Notes under the pieces: model-generated
The model's input: the letters and a program-made list of their open reading frames with translations, nothing else
Told to the model about the DNA's origin: nothing
Databases searched by the model: none
In this document: piece after piece, positions 48,401 through 56,602 of the stretch
Layout: each line of letters opens with the position of its first letter
Position numbering within the stretch: position 1 is the first letter of the stretch
Program-made: the position numbers and the translations under genes
Source: Haliotis asinina
Taxonomy: Eukaryota; Mollusca; Gastropoda; Lepetellida; Haliotidae
NCBI RefSeq assembly: GCF_037392515.1
Contig: NC_090288.1
Span: 58,389,673-58,453,672, forward strand
Direction of reading: 5' to 3'
Length of the DNA: 64,000 nucleotides

Positions 48401-50490
48401 AGAGCAGAGAGGGGTCACTTTGGGCTAAGACCGGACCGTGCACGCTGATGCTAATGCCGCATAGCAACGTGTAGACTGCCATGACCAACACGATGTAGAT
48501 GAAGACAGTCAGAAACCAAGACATCCAATGTGCAGCGGCGCTCAAGCCCATCAACTTCATGGACTCCTAATGGCAACAGAAGGCATGTCTGTTTTTGAGA
48601 GTGTAAGTACTTTGTCGGTTTGTTACAAAATGTTGTATTCATCAATGTTCCTGTCGTTGATGGCGAGCTCAGACTAATCGAATCTGGACCAGATAAACCA
48701 ATCGTTAAGTGTTTAGCATCGGGTTAGAAGGTCACACTGAAAAACATTTATTTCTCATGTCGCCTCCAGTGGAGTGTGCTCTTATGGTTGGAATAATCGG
48801 GAACCCGTAAAGATCCGGGTTAGAACCGATTTACAGTAACCCATGTCTGTCGTAAGAGGCGACTAACGGGATCGGGTGGCCAGTCTCGCTGACTGGGATG
48901 ACACGTGTCCAAATGATGCTTATGCACTTGATTGTCTGGTTCAGACTCCATTATTTACAGACCACTGCCACATAGCTGGAGTATTGCCGATTGCGGCGTT
49001 AAACTAAAATCTCTCACTAACTCAAACACATTGTTCTCACTGCTAAGACGACTTGTTCAGAAAACGACACGCTTTAGTGCACGGGTCCTCGAAACATTAA
49101 CCTTAACATAATCCCATGACTGTCGAAACACGAAGGGCGTTTTGCAGACAATTAACCTTTGGTTACGATATCACCTGATACAAGCTATCTTTAGAGGTAG
49201 ACCCGTGAAGGTCCGGGTAGAACAGGCATTCAGCAACCCATGCTTGCCACGAAAGGCCACTATGCCTGTTGTAAGAGGCGACTAACGAGATCGGGTGGTC
49301 AGGCTCTCTCACTTGGTTGGCACATTTAATCGGTTCAGATCTCATGCTGTTGATCACTGAATTGTCTGGTCCAGACTCGAAAATTAACAGATCGCCGCCA
49401 CATAGCTAGAATATTGTTGAGTGCGGTGTAAAACTAAACTCACTCACTCTCTCACATTTAGAGTTGAGCTTCCACGCAATGACACATTGTATGCTTTCAG
49501 CGCAGCACTCAGAATAGTCCTGCTATATTCCAGACAACAACATGAGAATTGATCTACGCAAGTGGGGTAAAGTCGCCTCTTACCCCAAGCATAGACTGCT
49601 GAAGACCAATTCTAACTAGGATCTTTACGGGTCAGTGTCACTCAAAATAATCTGAAAAACCCACCTTCAGCTTTTTCTCCTTTTCGTAGACAATGCCCTT
49701 AGTCGTTTGTATTGTACAGAGGATGAAACTAAGGAGGAGAAATATCGGGAACTGGTTCTGCAAGACTTGAATCATGGGGTCCACGATGTATGGCGGATAT
49801 GGCATGCGCATTAGGCGAATGTCAAGGTCATCTAGTGTGCTGAATGCGGTAGAATTGTGCGTTTTGATGATGGCTTCATCCACGAGACGCTGCACCCACA
49901 GAAATCCGGACCCTCGATAATCTGTAAGCACATACAGGAATCTAAACCCATCACTCCATATCAAAATTCACAATTCTGTTTGCTAACAAATAAAAGCAAA
50001 GTCCTAACACGAGCCTAATACGAACACCAGTACTCCAGTTATGATAGACCAATGCCATCTTTTCGGGGTTACTGTCGGAAATTAAGTTTAAGAACGATGT
50101 CCAGAAAGGATATACTATTAGTTAAAGCGTTCACTTGTCATGCCAACGATCCGGCTACATCGATATTGACTTGGAATCACTGATTTGTCTCGAATGTTTG
50201 CAGGATGTCCAAGTACCAAACTATACTGCGGCCTAAAACAACAACACAGCACCACTAACCTGGAGTAGCGTCATTTCTGGGAGAGTTTGTCTGGAAAAAC
50301 GGGAAGGTCTGTCGCGTCTGCCATCTGTCGTCCTCCGACAGTATCCGGGGTCGCACAGCGTACGTCAACTTTTGGGGTAGAGCAGTGTCGTCAATGGCAA
50401 CGTTGAACTGTACTGCGCATGTGAGGTTTCGGGAGTTGAAGGAAAAATAATTCAACATGGCTTCCTCGGTTGAAAATCCCATCATTTCGA
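30055..50490 (-). CDS. ABCA3-like lipid transporter (ABC subfamily A full transporter), 18 exons seen, 5' end incomplete
   Basis: Eighteen minus-strand exons join in frame with matching phases to give about 1605 residues up to a TAG at 30055-30057. Family layout is complete from the first extracellular domain on: TM2-6, NBD1, linker, TM7-12 with a large second extracellular domain, NBD2, C-terminal domain. NBD1 has [11 protein letters not shown]-loop CPQHNILFD, signature [20 protein letters not shown] and [13 protein letters not shown]2 has [40 protein letters not shown] and [12 protein letters not shown]. All catalytic motifs are intact. [24 protein letters not shown] and KPWYFPF place it nearest ABCA3. 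Human ABCA3 has 1704 residues; roughly 100 N-terminal residues (TM1) are missing. Known role: ATP-driven phospholipid transport at lysosome-related or plasma membranes. Confidence 0.95.
30620..30782 (-). mobile_element. tRNA-derived SINE, antisense, in ABCA intron
   Basis: A full-length copy by eye: tgagtgagt tail on the left, agcaatattccagcaatctc, then ggaatcgaacccgaacc (B box reversed) and agacgctttagacacaaggc (A box reversed). Confidence 0.85.
30910..31080 (-). CDS. ABCA exon: NBD2 signature and Walker B
   Basis: Acceptor gctttacag, donor AG|GTTTGT, phase 2-2. It contains [18 protein letters not shown] and [16 protein letters not shown]. Confidence 0.95.
31637..31824 (-). CDS. ABCA exon: NBD2 Q-loop
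   Basis: Acceptor ccaatag, donor AG|GTAGGT, phase 0 to 2. It contains [20 protein letters not shown] and [11 protein letters not shown]. Confidence 0.94.
32163..32668 (-). CDS. ABCA exon: TM12, linker and NBD2 Walker A
   Basis: Acceptor ctctccag, donor CAG|GTTTGA, phase 1 to 0, 506 nt. It contains a membrane span ([19 protein letters not shown]), an acidic linker ([15 protein letters not shown]) and [20 protein letters not shown]. The donor GTTTGA is atypical, but the frame and family alignment across it fit. Confidence 0.93.
33028..33208. repeat. Direct duplication of about 84 bp
   Basis: Copy 1 (about 33028-33111) and copy 2 (about 33124-33207) share gtaacatg(t/c)gttata, gggaaaacacattctcggta, aggtatagatt and gtcacatcgga, with a few substitutions. 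Lies in an ABCA intron. Confidence 0.9.
33850..34075 (+). pseudogene. Tc1-like transposase remnant with internal deletion
   Basis: The plus-strand peptide reads [20 protein letters not shown] then VGPVF, matching the second DNA-binding helix-turn-helix region of Tc1 transposases. After about 35 residues it jumps to [10 protein letters not shown], a motif that normally lies over 150 residues later near the catalytic end. The DDE core between them is deleted. Lies in an ABCA intron, opposite in strand to the gene. Confidence 0.65.
34439..34660 (-). CDS. ABCA exon: TM11 and short ectoloop
   Basis: Acceptor tgtgctag, donor G|GTCAGT, phase 1-1. It contains [14 protein letters not shown] and a loop with [15 protein letters not shown] and PMPCCKG. 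Confidence 0.92.
34685..34832 (-). mobile_element. tRNA-derived SINE, antisense, in ABCA intron
   Basis: tagtgagtcag tail, caatattcctgcaagatcac, gaccagaaataggcttcaca, then a decayed B box and aacgctttaaacacttggct (A box reversed). Confidence 0.75.
34975..35166 (+). repeat. CTCA-tailed abalone-type repeat
   Basis: gacccgtgaagagtcgag, ggaacccatgcttgtatgaa, tgacttgattgacttatgcc, atcgtatcccaattgtgtag and ggattgtctgttcc are landmarks of the family. The 3' end is cut off. It abuts the downstream side of the 993-nt ABCA exon. Confidence 0.75.
35311..36303 (-). CDS. ABCA exon: TM7, extracellular domain 2, TM8-TM10 (993 nt)
   Basis: Acceptor ggatgtag, donor G|GTGAGT, phase 1-1. It includes TM7 ([18 protein letters not shown]), the whole large extracellular loop with N-x-S/T sites (NGS, NMT, NVS), and spans such as [18 protein letters not shown]. 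Most other exons of this gene are 130-260 nt. Confidence 0.93.
36488..36632 (-). mobile_element. tRNA-derived SINE, antisense, in ABCA intron
   Basis: Left tail gagtgagttt, cagcaatattcccgcaactt, cacggcgggggacaccataa, gggaatcgaacccagggc (B box reversed). Confidence 0.8.
36759..36952 (-). CDS. ABCA exon: variable linker between halves
   Basis: Acceptor tacttcag, donor G|GTAAGA, phase 2 to 1. The sequence is hydrophilic and poorly conserved ([34 protein letters not shown]). It is accepted because both phases fit and it starts KVGES like the family VFLRVG. Confidence 0.85.
36950..37620. repeat. Degenerate tandem array (about 80-90 bp period) starting at an ABCA 3' splice site
   Basis: Landmarks (t/c)gaccct(g/a)aagt(a/g)caa recur at about 36949, 37030, 37182 (variant), 37353 and 37588 (variant), each followed by ctcttg(a/g)tatgacg and gggagaaagcg or ggggcaaagcg. 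The motif cacacaagggtg also recurs at intervals of roughly 80-90 or multiples. The first unit includes the acceptor and first bases of the ABCA linker exon. Confidence 0.8.
37871..38120 (-). CDS. ABCA exon: regulatory stretch after NBD1
   Basis: Acceptor tccgacag, donor AA|GTAAGT, phase 1 to 2. It contains [13 protein letters not shown] and ends [12 protein letters not shown], both ABCA3 landmarks. Confidence 0.93.
38243..38450 (-). repeat. CTCA-tailed repeat, antisense, partly duplicated
   Basis: gacatatgtcagccaagtca and tgacaacccgatctcatcag, then a second related half (ggcgagtctgaccacccg, ccctaacccgatcttcatgg). The two halves suggest two nested or adjacent copies. Confidence 0.7.
38606..38816 (-). 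CDS. ABCA exon: NBD1 Walker B and H-loop
   Basis: Acceptor ttgttcag, donor G|GTAATA, phase 0 to 1. It contains [17 protein letters not shown] and [20 protein letters not shown]. Confidence 0.95.
39075..39240 (+). repeat. Decayed CTCA-tailed repeat
   Basis: Fragments caagcttgtagtaagagtcg, actaactggaataggtggtc and gtgttaaacgagag fit the family; the rest is diverged. Confidence 0.45.
39354..39509 (-). CDS. ABCA exon: NBD1 signature
   Basis: Acceptor tttccag, donor AAG|GTGAGG, phase 0-0, 52 codons. It contains the signature [20 protein letters not shown]. Confidence 0.95.
39913..40067 (-). CDS. ABCA exon: NBD1 Q-loop
   Basis: Acceptor ttcgtag, donor GAT|GTACGT, phase 1 to 0. It contains [20 protein letters not shown] and ends MEFFAD; joining at GTACGT gives FFAD-LKGC, matching the family YAQLKG stretch. 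Confidence 0.92.
40225..40300. repeat. (CA)n-rich microsatellite
   Basis: Interrupted CA/CACG repeat in an ABCA intron. A related tgtgcgtg tract lies at 40974-41008. Confidence 0.9.
40445..40540 (-). mobile_element. tRNA-derived SINE head fragment, antisense
   Basis: aaacgctttaaccactagactatcc is the reversed A-box region; the rest is decayed. Confidence 0.55.
40686..40815 (-). CDS. ABCA exon: NBD1 Walker A
   Basis: Acceptor ccaaacag, donor G|GTGAGT, phase 0 to 1. It encodes [20 protein letters not shown] then [20 protein letters not shown], with Walker A GHNGAGKT. Confidence 0.95.
41083..41345 (+). repeat. CTCA-tailed repeat in ABCA intron
   Basis: gacccgtaaagatcgggtta, gtcagactcgctgacg, tgtcatcgtatctcaatttg, gatcggtgctcatgatgtca and gactgtctggttcag in family order. 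Confidence 0.8.
41421..41549 (-). CDS. ABCA exon: cytosolic lead into NBD1
   Basis: Acceptor tccgaag, donor AAG|GTCAGT, phase 0-0, 43 codons. It begins ASYWCGTDK and ends GVCIKNLRK. Confidence 0.9.
41955..42035 (-). mobile_element. tRNA-derived SINE head fragment, antisense
   Basis: gagaatcgaactcgggtttt (B box reversed) and agcactttaacaacacgact (A box reversed). Confidence 0.6.
42662..42830 (-). mobile_element. tRNA-derived SINE, antisense, in the largest ABCA intron
   Basis: agtgagtgagtgagt tail, gttttacgccgcttttagca, then gaagaatcgaggccaggc (B box reversed, mutated) and gctttaaaacaaggctacc (A box reversed). Confidence 0.8.
42831..45255. other. ABCA intron interior, nothing recognised
   Basis: AT-rich intron. 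Several ORFs of 60-115 codons have no coding character or splice context. Confidence 0.4.
45258..45357. repeat. Imperfect inverted repeat (hairpin-forming)
   Basis: The left arm catgctatgtttacga(cactc)gtgcctaaat pairs with the right arm atttaggcac-tcgtaaac-agtatgacatg; a 5-base insert in the left arm is unpaired. The loop holds ccctagctctcgctcggg. Could be a foldback element. Confidence 0.7.
45747..46017. mobile_element. TA-flanked MITE (Tc1/mariner type), 271 bp
   Basis: Terminal inverted repeats: left CTCTTCAAAAAGTAGGGGAA, right TTCCCCTACTTTC(TTT)TTTTGAAGAG, flanked on both sides by TA. The interior has no ORF. The TA target site and size fit a non-autonomous Tc1/mariner relative. Confidence 0.8.
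46290..46471 (-). CDS. ABCA exon: last span of the first membrane half
   Basis: Acceptor tctttcag, donor ACC|GTAAGT, phase 1 to 0. It starts [20 protein letters not shown] and ends [14 protein letters not shown], a family landmark before NBD1. It is followed by the gene's largest intron, 4.7 kb. Confidence 0.93.
47215..47372 (+). mobile_element. tRNA-derived SINE next to an ABCA exon
   Basis: ggcagtctgatggttaaagc (A box), gggttcgattccc (B box), ggaatactgctactgaagcg, then ctcattcactcactcatt tail. It ends about 10 bases from the donor of the 47382-47555 exon. Confidence 0.85.
47382..47555 (-). CDS. ABCA exon: TM5-TM6 region
   Basis: Acceptor gatttcag, donor G|GTGAGT, phase 1-1. It contains [20 protein letters not shown] and the span ending ALYEGTG. 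Confidence 0.93.
47694..47741. repeat. C-tract followed by poly-A
   Basis: Four to five runs of C (cccctcccctcccctccccc), then acaaaaaaaaaaaa. On the minus strand (the gene strand) this is a G-quadruplex-like motif in an intron. Confidence 0.85.
48329..48566 (-). CDS. ABCA exon: TM3-TM4 region
   Basis: Acceptor ccattag, donor G|GTAAGA, phase 0 to 1. It starts [19 protein letters not shown] and contains two hydrophobic spans, ending SVFAQK. Confidence 0.93.
48795..49022 (+). repeat. CTCA-tailed repeat, full length
   Basis: gaacccgtaaagatccgggt through taacccatgtctgtcgtaag, aggcgactaacgggatcggg, ggttcagactccattattta and gcggcgttaaactaaaatct, with a ctcactaactc tail. Confidence 0.88.
49196..49455 (+). 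repeat. CTCA-tailed repeat, full length
   Basis: agacccgtgaaggtccgggt, aacccatgcttgccacgaaa, ggcgactaacgagatcggg and gtgcggtgtaaaactaaact, tail cactcactctctcac. Only about 175 bp from the previous copy, in the same direction. Confidence 0.9.
49550..49636 (-). repeat. CTCA-tailed repeat fragment, antisense
   Basis: gatctacgcaagtgggg, gtcgcctcttaccccaagca, ctgaagaccaattctaacta and ggatctttacgggtc. Ends about 28 bases before the donor of the 49665-49921 exon. Confidence 0.75.
49665..49921 (-). CDS. ABCA exon: end of extracellular domain 1 and TM2
   Basis: Acceptor gcttacag, donor AAG|GTGGGT, phase 1 to 0. It encodes [26 protein letters not shown], the membrane span [17 protein letters not shown] and EKEKKLK. 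Confidence 0.93.
50260..50490 (-). CDS. ABCA exon (first found): extracellular domain 1
   Basis: Acceptor tttctcag, donor G|GTTAGT, enters and leaves in phase 1. It encodes [20 protein letters not shown] through [14 protein letters not shown], matching the ABCA3 region VRGFPSEKDFEDYI. Entry in phase 1 demands an upstream coding exon ending in phase 1. Confidence 0.85.
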
Positions 50491-51189
50491 CTGAGAAAAG
50501 AAAGACACCATCGTTATTAAAGGAAAAACGAAACAAACCGAAAAAAATGTAGTTGTAGTATTCTGAACTAATCTTATCTATTGTCTATTTGCAGTGAATT
50601 TAACTTTAAAATAAGTATATCACATAAAGTGAAATTAAAAGTGCAAATCCTCATAATTTCGCCCAGCCAGCTGAGCATTAAAATGTCAGAATTTTAGTCA
50701 ACTAACGATCATAATTTCAAATCGCTGGTATTGGTTAGGATTACGGGGGGTAAGCACAGTTGCTGGAATAGTGAAACAAATACACGTGCGGTCTGTGATG
50801 ATTGCACGTTAACTTGGACTACCGTAGAAACCAACCCTTCCTGTTTCTTCTCGGGGGTTGCATTTTACGTGCATACTCTCTTGTAATTATACAAATCAAT
50901 AATAGCGATTTGTAACTATCATTGTTTGTTTAACAACTTTTATCCTAAGTTAAATAAAATTCTGAGACTTTAATGTTTATCGGCAAGTTAAAGTCATGAG
51001 AATTCTTAATTTCACTCTTCTTGATTTATGTTTCGGCATTATGTGAAATTCATCGGTACGTTTTAACTTCAGACTGGCAATACTAAAAACAAATTCAACA
51101 TTTTAGTATATGCTATGCTATGAATTACACTTTGTAGAATATTACATATATCTTGTGACTTGTTCAAAGTATTACAACATATATTATTA

Positions 51190-52550
51190 GGTTAGCATTT
51201 ATCCAAACATTTCAAACAAATCAATTTCTTTAGAAAAGACTCCAAACAATGATAATTGATCTGGCAAAAAATAGCCTTTATTGTCTTTACAGTGGAATGA
51301 ATATTGATCCCTGGAGATGGAAGAATCACTACAGTCAAACAGGACATGTTTGAACACGACAATGCCATCACGGGGGATGCCGACTGAAGGAACCTCACCT
51401 CTCGTCAGATATTCAGGAGTATATTTAGAATGACCATTACGACATCGCCGTTTAATAACTTCAAATCTGGACATCCCATGTAGGTGTAACCAGTAGTAAG
51501 CCAGTAGCAAGAACGATATTTTATACCCACTTGTGTGTCCTACATTTTTCTCATTACGTAGCGGTTATAAGTCGTAATAATCGGTTTGACATCGCACAAT
51601 GAGAGACCGTATGTATCATATCCAGCATTATTAAGTAGAACTGGTGTTCCATATTTGTTGAGTGGTTTAGCTGCGGCCTCAACCATAAGCTGAGAAATTC
51701 CAACATGGCTGGGTGATCAACAAAATTAAGAAATGCTTGCCAGTAGCAAGAACGTTACATTTTATAATAATTTCAGCAGAAGGTGGCTGTTCAGAAGACA
51801 TGTCTTACTAGCATGAAGACAGATGAGAAAATCTGAAAACATCACGAACTGTGTTTATTTATCCGATGGTTATTTTTATAGTTAGGAGACCTTAGTATGT
51901 CGACGTCATTATCCTCTGCTGTAAAACTGAAGCTATCATCCGATAATTCTTGTACATATTACTCTAGAGTCAATGAAAGTGACAGCAACGTTTGTCACCA
52001 TCCTTGGATCCATCCGAAAGAGAGAGATACAGGTATCATGTTTCCCAATTCATAATACTGATATTGGTAAATAACTTGGTTTGTTTCTGATTTCCGTTTA
52101 TCTAATGTCAGTTCCACTTTTGGCCGTACTAACTGCCATAGCGGAGTAGAGTTAGGGTTTATTTTCAAGATCGGTTTTAGCTGCAGAAACAGCAGATTAT
52201 ATTCATATTCCAGGTGGCGGAATGGGTGATGAGATCTAAGGACCCTGTCTAACACATCTATTTGAGAACTGGTTTCCTTGGAACCACGCGCCTCTCTGGC
52301 CATTCTGCTGAAGCAGAGATAGATTCTTGCATTATGCTTTGCATAATAACTTGCCTTGCTATTCATCAGTATAAGCAAAAGAACATTTATCGTGTTTTAA
52401 CGGTCATATTCTTGTTAAAGGCGATGCTTTTGCTTCTTGGATTTGAAGCCGTGTTTCAGTCGTGCCATTGCTACCACTGTTTACAAACAACGCTACCGGA
52501 ACAGAAACATTTGCTTTGCGGCAGTCGTAAAATAAGCGTTAGATAAGTGA
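51190..52550 (-). pseudogene. LINE 3'-part fragment with RNase H-like region (I/Nimb-like)
   Basis: Minus-strand peptides in order: LWQLVRPKVELTLDKRKSET (52070-52140), SFGWIQGW near an RNase H start, HNAG-like and AAAKPLNKYGTP segments (51630-51690), YVMRKM then DTQVG, and the C-terminal FKHVLFDCSDSSISRDQYSF and SLFGVFSKEIDLFEMF (51195-51330). These match the RNase H plus C-terminal zinc-finger part of mollusc LINEs. Frames change and stops interrupt at several places (for example after YVMRKM), and the reverse transcriptase is absent. Confidence 0.65.
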
Positions 52551-52699
52551 TTATTATATTTCGAGGGGTATTAAGCGTCCATAATTACATAGAAATACTC
52601 AGTCGGGATAACATTTTAGTGAAAATTATTTATTATAGTTGTCGTTAATATGACCCGAATATCACAGTTTGAGCTGCGCAGAAGTTCAAAACGTGACCT

Positions 52700-52740
52700 C
52701 CCCACACCGACTCTACACACACACACGCACACACCAAAAT
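52700..52740. repeat. (CA)n microsatellite
   Basis: tacacacacacacgcacacacc run; nothing else in the immediate flank. Confidence 0.85.
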
Positions 52741-53082
52741 TGAATAATTCAATTAAAAATTGAATGTAAATAGGTTAGGTTAGGTAGTGGAGCATGCCTC
52801 TGGCGTCGTGGCCCTTGCATGTACCCTCTCGTTTCTCCTCTTGATTATATTGATGAATTGAGCCCATTCATTATTTCTGTTTTCAAGGGTTTTTGTTAGT
52901 CGTTTACAGCCATATTCCAGCTACATGGCGGGATGTCTAATTAGACGTGATGAAGGATCGAAACCATCTTTATTGGAATAGCTGGGTGGGTGGTTAAATG
53001 AACCCTACTCACCCTAATAAAAGCATACCACGTTTCAGCCTCATAAGAATCTGATGATTATGTGTTAATTGCCTTATTTAAT

Positions 53083-53312
53083 GAGTGAGAGAGTTTAGTC
53101 TTACGCCACACTCAGCAATATTCCAGCTATGTGGCGGCGGTCTTTAAATATTCGGATCGGCACCAGACATTCCAGTGATCAAAAGCATCAGTCTAGACCA
53201 TTGGGACACGATGACATGTGTCATCGCAGTCAGCGAGCGTGACTACGCGATCCCGTCAGTCGCCTTTTACGACAAGGATGGGTTGCTAAAGATCGATTCT
53301 AACCAGCATATT
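53083..53312 (-). repeat. CTCA-tailed repeat, antisense, full length
   Basis: gtgagagagtttagtcttac, cactcagcaatattccagct, atgtggcggcggtcttt and atcccgtcagtcgcctttta in family order. Confidence 0.9.
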
Positions 53313-53649
53313 CCGATAGTAATGACGACATATACATATATGGGCAGTGTAATAAAGACATTTTCCATCTTCACGGGAGATTACCGAAAGAATGATTTAC
53401 AGTTACATTACAAATGTGATTTACTAAAGCTACCTCGTGTTCGCTGGATTGCGACGCTGAAGAAGAATGGCCGATGTGCAAGTCTTGGGTTTGGGGTTTA
53501 ATCTTATCAATCTGCTTTCATTGCAGTCACTTCTGTTGTCATGCGTTTAAACAGCCAGTCGCCTTCCGGTGGTATTTTATCGTTTTTCGTGGGGGTGGGG
53601 TGGTGGTGGTGGGTCCTCAACAAGCGAGTTTTGTCCTCAACTGGTCCTC

Positions 53650-53858
53650 AACAACCCATGTTGTCGTAAGAGGCGACTAAAGGGATTAGGTGGTCAGCCT
53701 CGCTGACTTGTTTGACACAGGGCATCCTACGTCAGATACGTAGTTACGTAGATCGATGTTCATGCTGTTGATCACAGGATTGTTTGGCACAGAATCGTTT
53801 ATTTATTTACCGCTGTGTATATCTGAAATATTGCTCAGTGCCATGTTAAACAACATTC
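53650..53858 (+). repeat. CTCA-tailed repeat
   Basis: acccatgttgtcgtaagagg, cgactaaagggattaggtgg, gatcgatgttcatgctgttg, atcacaggattg and atattgctcagtgccatgtt; the tail is lost. A G-rich tract (gggggtggggtggtggtggt) lies just upstream at 53589-53613. Confidence 0.85.
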
Positions 53859-54583
53859 AAGCCAAACTTTACACTTTTCGTGTGTCCGTTTTCACTATTT
53901 GTGGGGCCATTTTGAATAAGGTTCGCCGGAATTTTAATGATGGTTTGTTTGTGGCCCTCCAGACCTGAGGTCGTATAACAAAAACCCGTAAACAAGCAAA
54001 ATGTAACCCGGAAGCTCCATTACAAAATATTAAGCTCTGTTCCCGTATCACGCCCATGTATGAAAACAGCTATCAGTGGTGCAGGTAGGTTATCAACATA
54101 ACAGCACGGTTATATGGTTGCCTCGAGCCTACGACGTGGTGACCTAAATACTAAATTTGACCATAAACCTCATACATCGCCTTGACCAGTCCTTGGACAC
54201 TTATCTAAACGTCCTCAGAGCCATCCACCCGTGTCAATCTTATAAGTTATTGAAGTACATGTGGTATATTAATCACGACACGGAATAATAGGAAATGACC
54301 CGAGACAATGGGGTCATTAAATGGGACAGAAATGAGTCACTTTCGACACCAAGCACTCATGCACTAGGTTATTTAATTGTATCCTATGATCATGCATTCA
54401 GCTACATGCGACGTTTGTGGCAACGTTTAATGTAGGAATCTTACTGCTGATACACATGTAGGAGGAGGGTCCTTGTGACATTTGGAAAATGTTGAGCTGT
54501 TGATCTGTCCCTTGAGGCGGCATCCTGAAACCGTATTATTTGTTGGTTTGTTGTTTAAAGTAATGGCATGCCTTATTAGATAT

Positions 54584-54772
54584 GATAGACCCGTGAAGGT
54601 CTACCCGGGGTAGAATAGGCCTTCAGCACCCCATGCTTGCCATAAAAGGCGACTATGATTGTCTTAAGAGGCGACTAACGGGATCGGGTGGTCAGGCTCG
54701 CTGACTTGGTTGTCCCAGTTGTGCAGATCGATGTTCATGTTGTTGATCACTGGATTGTCAACTCACTCACTA
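54584..54772 (+). repeat. CTCA-tailed repeat with internal deletion
   Basis: atagacccgtgaaggtctac, ccatgcttgccataaaaggc, ttaagaggcgactaacggga and gttgatcactggattgtc, then directly the ctcactcac tail: the 3' body is missing. Confidence 0.85.
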
Positions 54773-55167
54773 TTAGACATCATTGTGGAGACGGCTTGGG
54801 TGGGTGTTTAAATGGACATCTGAATCTACAAAACTAAGCACATTTAATTACAACAGCAGTGAGACTTAAAATGTATTAAAACAAGCCAAGAGCTCCTGTC
54901 TTCCATAAAAGGAAAAAAATCCCGTCCTCCCAAAGTAGAAAACATTCTATACCTTCTATTTGTTGAAATAATGTTACGTACTGGCTGAAAATTTCTCTAT
55001 ATTTGTTCTCGAATGACTGTATTTGTTATTTCCCCGCAGGTGTGCCGCATTTTTTTCGCCGCATGTTACATACTGTTTGCCTGAAGATTGAATTTACGAA
55101 CAGATATCGAATGTCGCAATACAATATTTATGTCGCAATACAATATAGCGAAAATAACGTCACTAGT

Positions 55168-55428
55168 TATACTTGAGTGAGTGAGTGAGTTCAGCAATAT
55201 TCCAGCTATATGACGGCGGTCTGTAAATAATCGAGTCTGGGCCAGACGATCCAGTGATCAACAGCATCGACATCTGCGCAATTGGGAACCGATTACATGT
55301 GTCAGCCAAGTCAGCGAGCCTGACCACCCGATCCCGTTAGTCTCCTCTTACAACAAGCACAGTCGCCTTTTTTGGCAAGCATGGGTTGGTGAAGCTTTAT
55401 TCTAAACCGGACCTTCACGGGTCTTGAG
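55168..55428 (-). repeat. CTCA-tailed repeat, antisense, full length
   Basis: gtgagtgagtgagttcagca, atattccagctatatgacgg, cagacgatccagtgatcaac, gaccacccgatcccgttagt and ggaccttcacgggtc. One of the best-preserved copies. Confidence 0.92.
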
Positions 55429-56294
55429 TCTACATAAAACACTGCTCCTTGCAAACACTGTGACATGTCCTCCATTCTGCCCTTTAACCCCACACAGGAA
55501 GTAGAGAGTTTACTTGTCAGCTAACTGCATTAGGGTACTAAATGTGTCCACAGGTTTATACAACACGACTGCTTTTGGAAGACATGTTACGGTTGGTCAC
55601 GTCATGTGGGGAACACCAACAAATCACTTGTGACAGGTGAGTAAAGACTGTTTCTGGCAAAGGTAATAAATATGCCATGCATGCTCCATGTTATAAGGCA
55701 TATGTACATATGAGACGATTTTGTAAAGATTGATCTCTTCGCTGAAACACGTATAACGCCTTTCTCAAACAGGTTAATCATATTGAATTACATTACAGGA
55801 AAATCAAATATCCCTGCTACTAAATTTAGGCGGAGGTTATGGAATTAACCAACGTACAAATAACGAAGTCTGATCAATATGCAAAGAAATCAGCTATGAG
55901 AGAGGGACCGTTGTACAAATTCAACCCTATCAACCCTTGTGAATTAAAGTGTTGACAACAGGTGTTAGCCATTCATGAGAGTATCATGTCACAAACACTT
56001 GCAAGGCAAGTCAACAAATATGGACACATTTGGGACAAAGGACGGAATAGCGACATCATACTGGCTTGAGATTCATCACATAAGGTATTGTCCTGTTACA
56101 AGTGTCTTGAAAGGTCCGTGTTAATCCCCTGGATACAAAGACACCCCACCCCCACCTCCTCCGAAAAAGAAAAAAACAACCAAACAAAAAAAAAAATAAC
56201 ATCCACTCAGTGACGAGTGAGTGGCTTCGGTTTACCCTCCGCGGTATTCGGTCCTGACGGAGTTGCTCACATGATCTATGACGAGGATACTCAC

Positions 56295-56341
56295 AATATC
56301 GACCACTGGTTCCAAAAATTTCGATCGTCACTGGGTGACAT
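56295..56341 (-). CDS. Weak candidate for the ABCA first coding exon
   Basis: On the minus strand, AACCATG opens MSPSDDRNFWNQWSI plus two bases and ends at TT|GTGAGT in phase 2. ABCA proteins start with a short cytosolic leader into LLLWKN, so FWNQWSIL could continue as LWKN. No exon encoding TM1 was found between this point and 50490, so the link to the ABCA gene is unproven and chance is a real alternative. Confidence 0.22.
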
Positions 56342-56577
56342 GGTTCATTAATGACAGGGTGCGGCTTCTATAGTGTTTGGTACGTTGATAAACAACATGC
56401 AAATATACTAAACGTTGACCTAGCCCCATTTTAACAGATTTAATTGACAAGTGCATTACGACGGGACGCGGTGGTGTTCGAGGAAAACTCAAGAGTAATA
56501 TAAATGCTATAGACGTAAGCTGAATCCCTCGACCACAGGAATGATGCTACCTAGGTATTATACAGTGGAATCTGTCT

Positions 56578-56602
56578 TATCAATTCAATTCAATTCAATT
56601 CT
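56578..56602. repeat. (ATTCA)n tail of the LINE
   Basis: atcaattcaattcaattcaattctg on plus, i.e. (AATTG)n at the LINE 3' end on minus. Short tandem tails of this kind are typical products of target-primed insertion for some LINE clades. Confidence 0.85.

Noticed and set aside
48795-49455. A larger transposon bounded by two CTCA-tailed repeats
   Set aside because: The copies are in the same direction and independently complete; the DNA between holds no ORF or shared ends.
52771-52785. Telomere-like TTAGG repeats
   Set aside because: Only three units (ggttaggttagg); molluscs use TTAGGG and the run is too short to mean anything.
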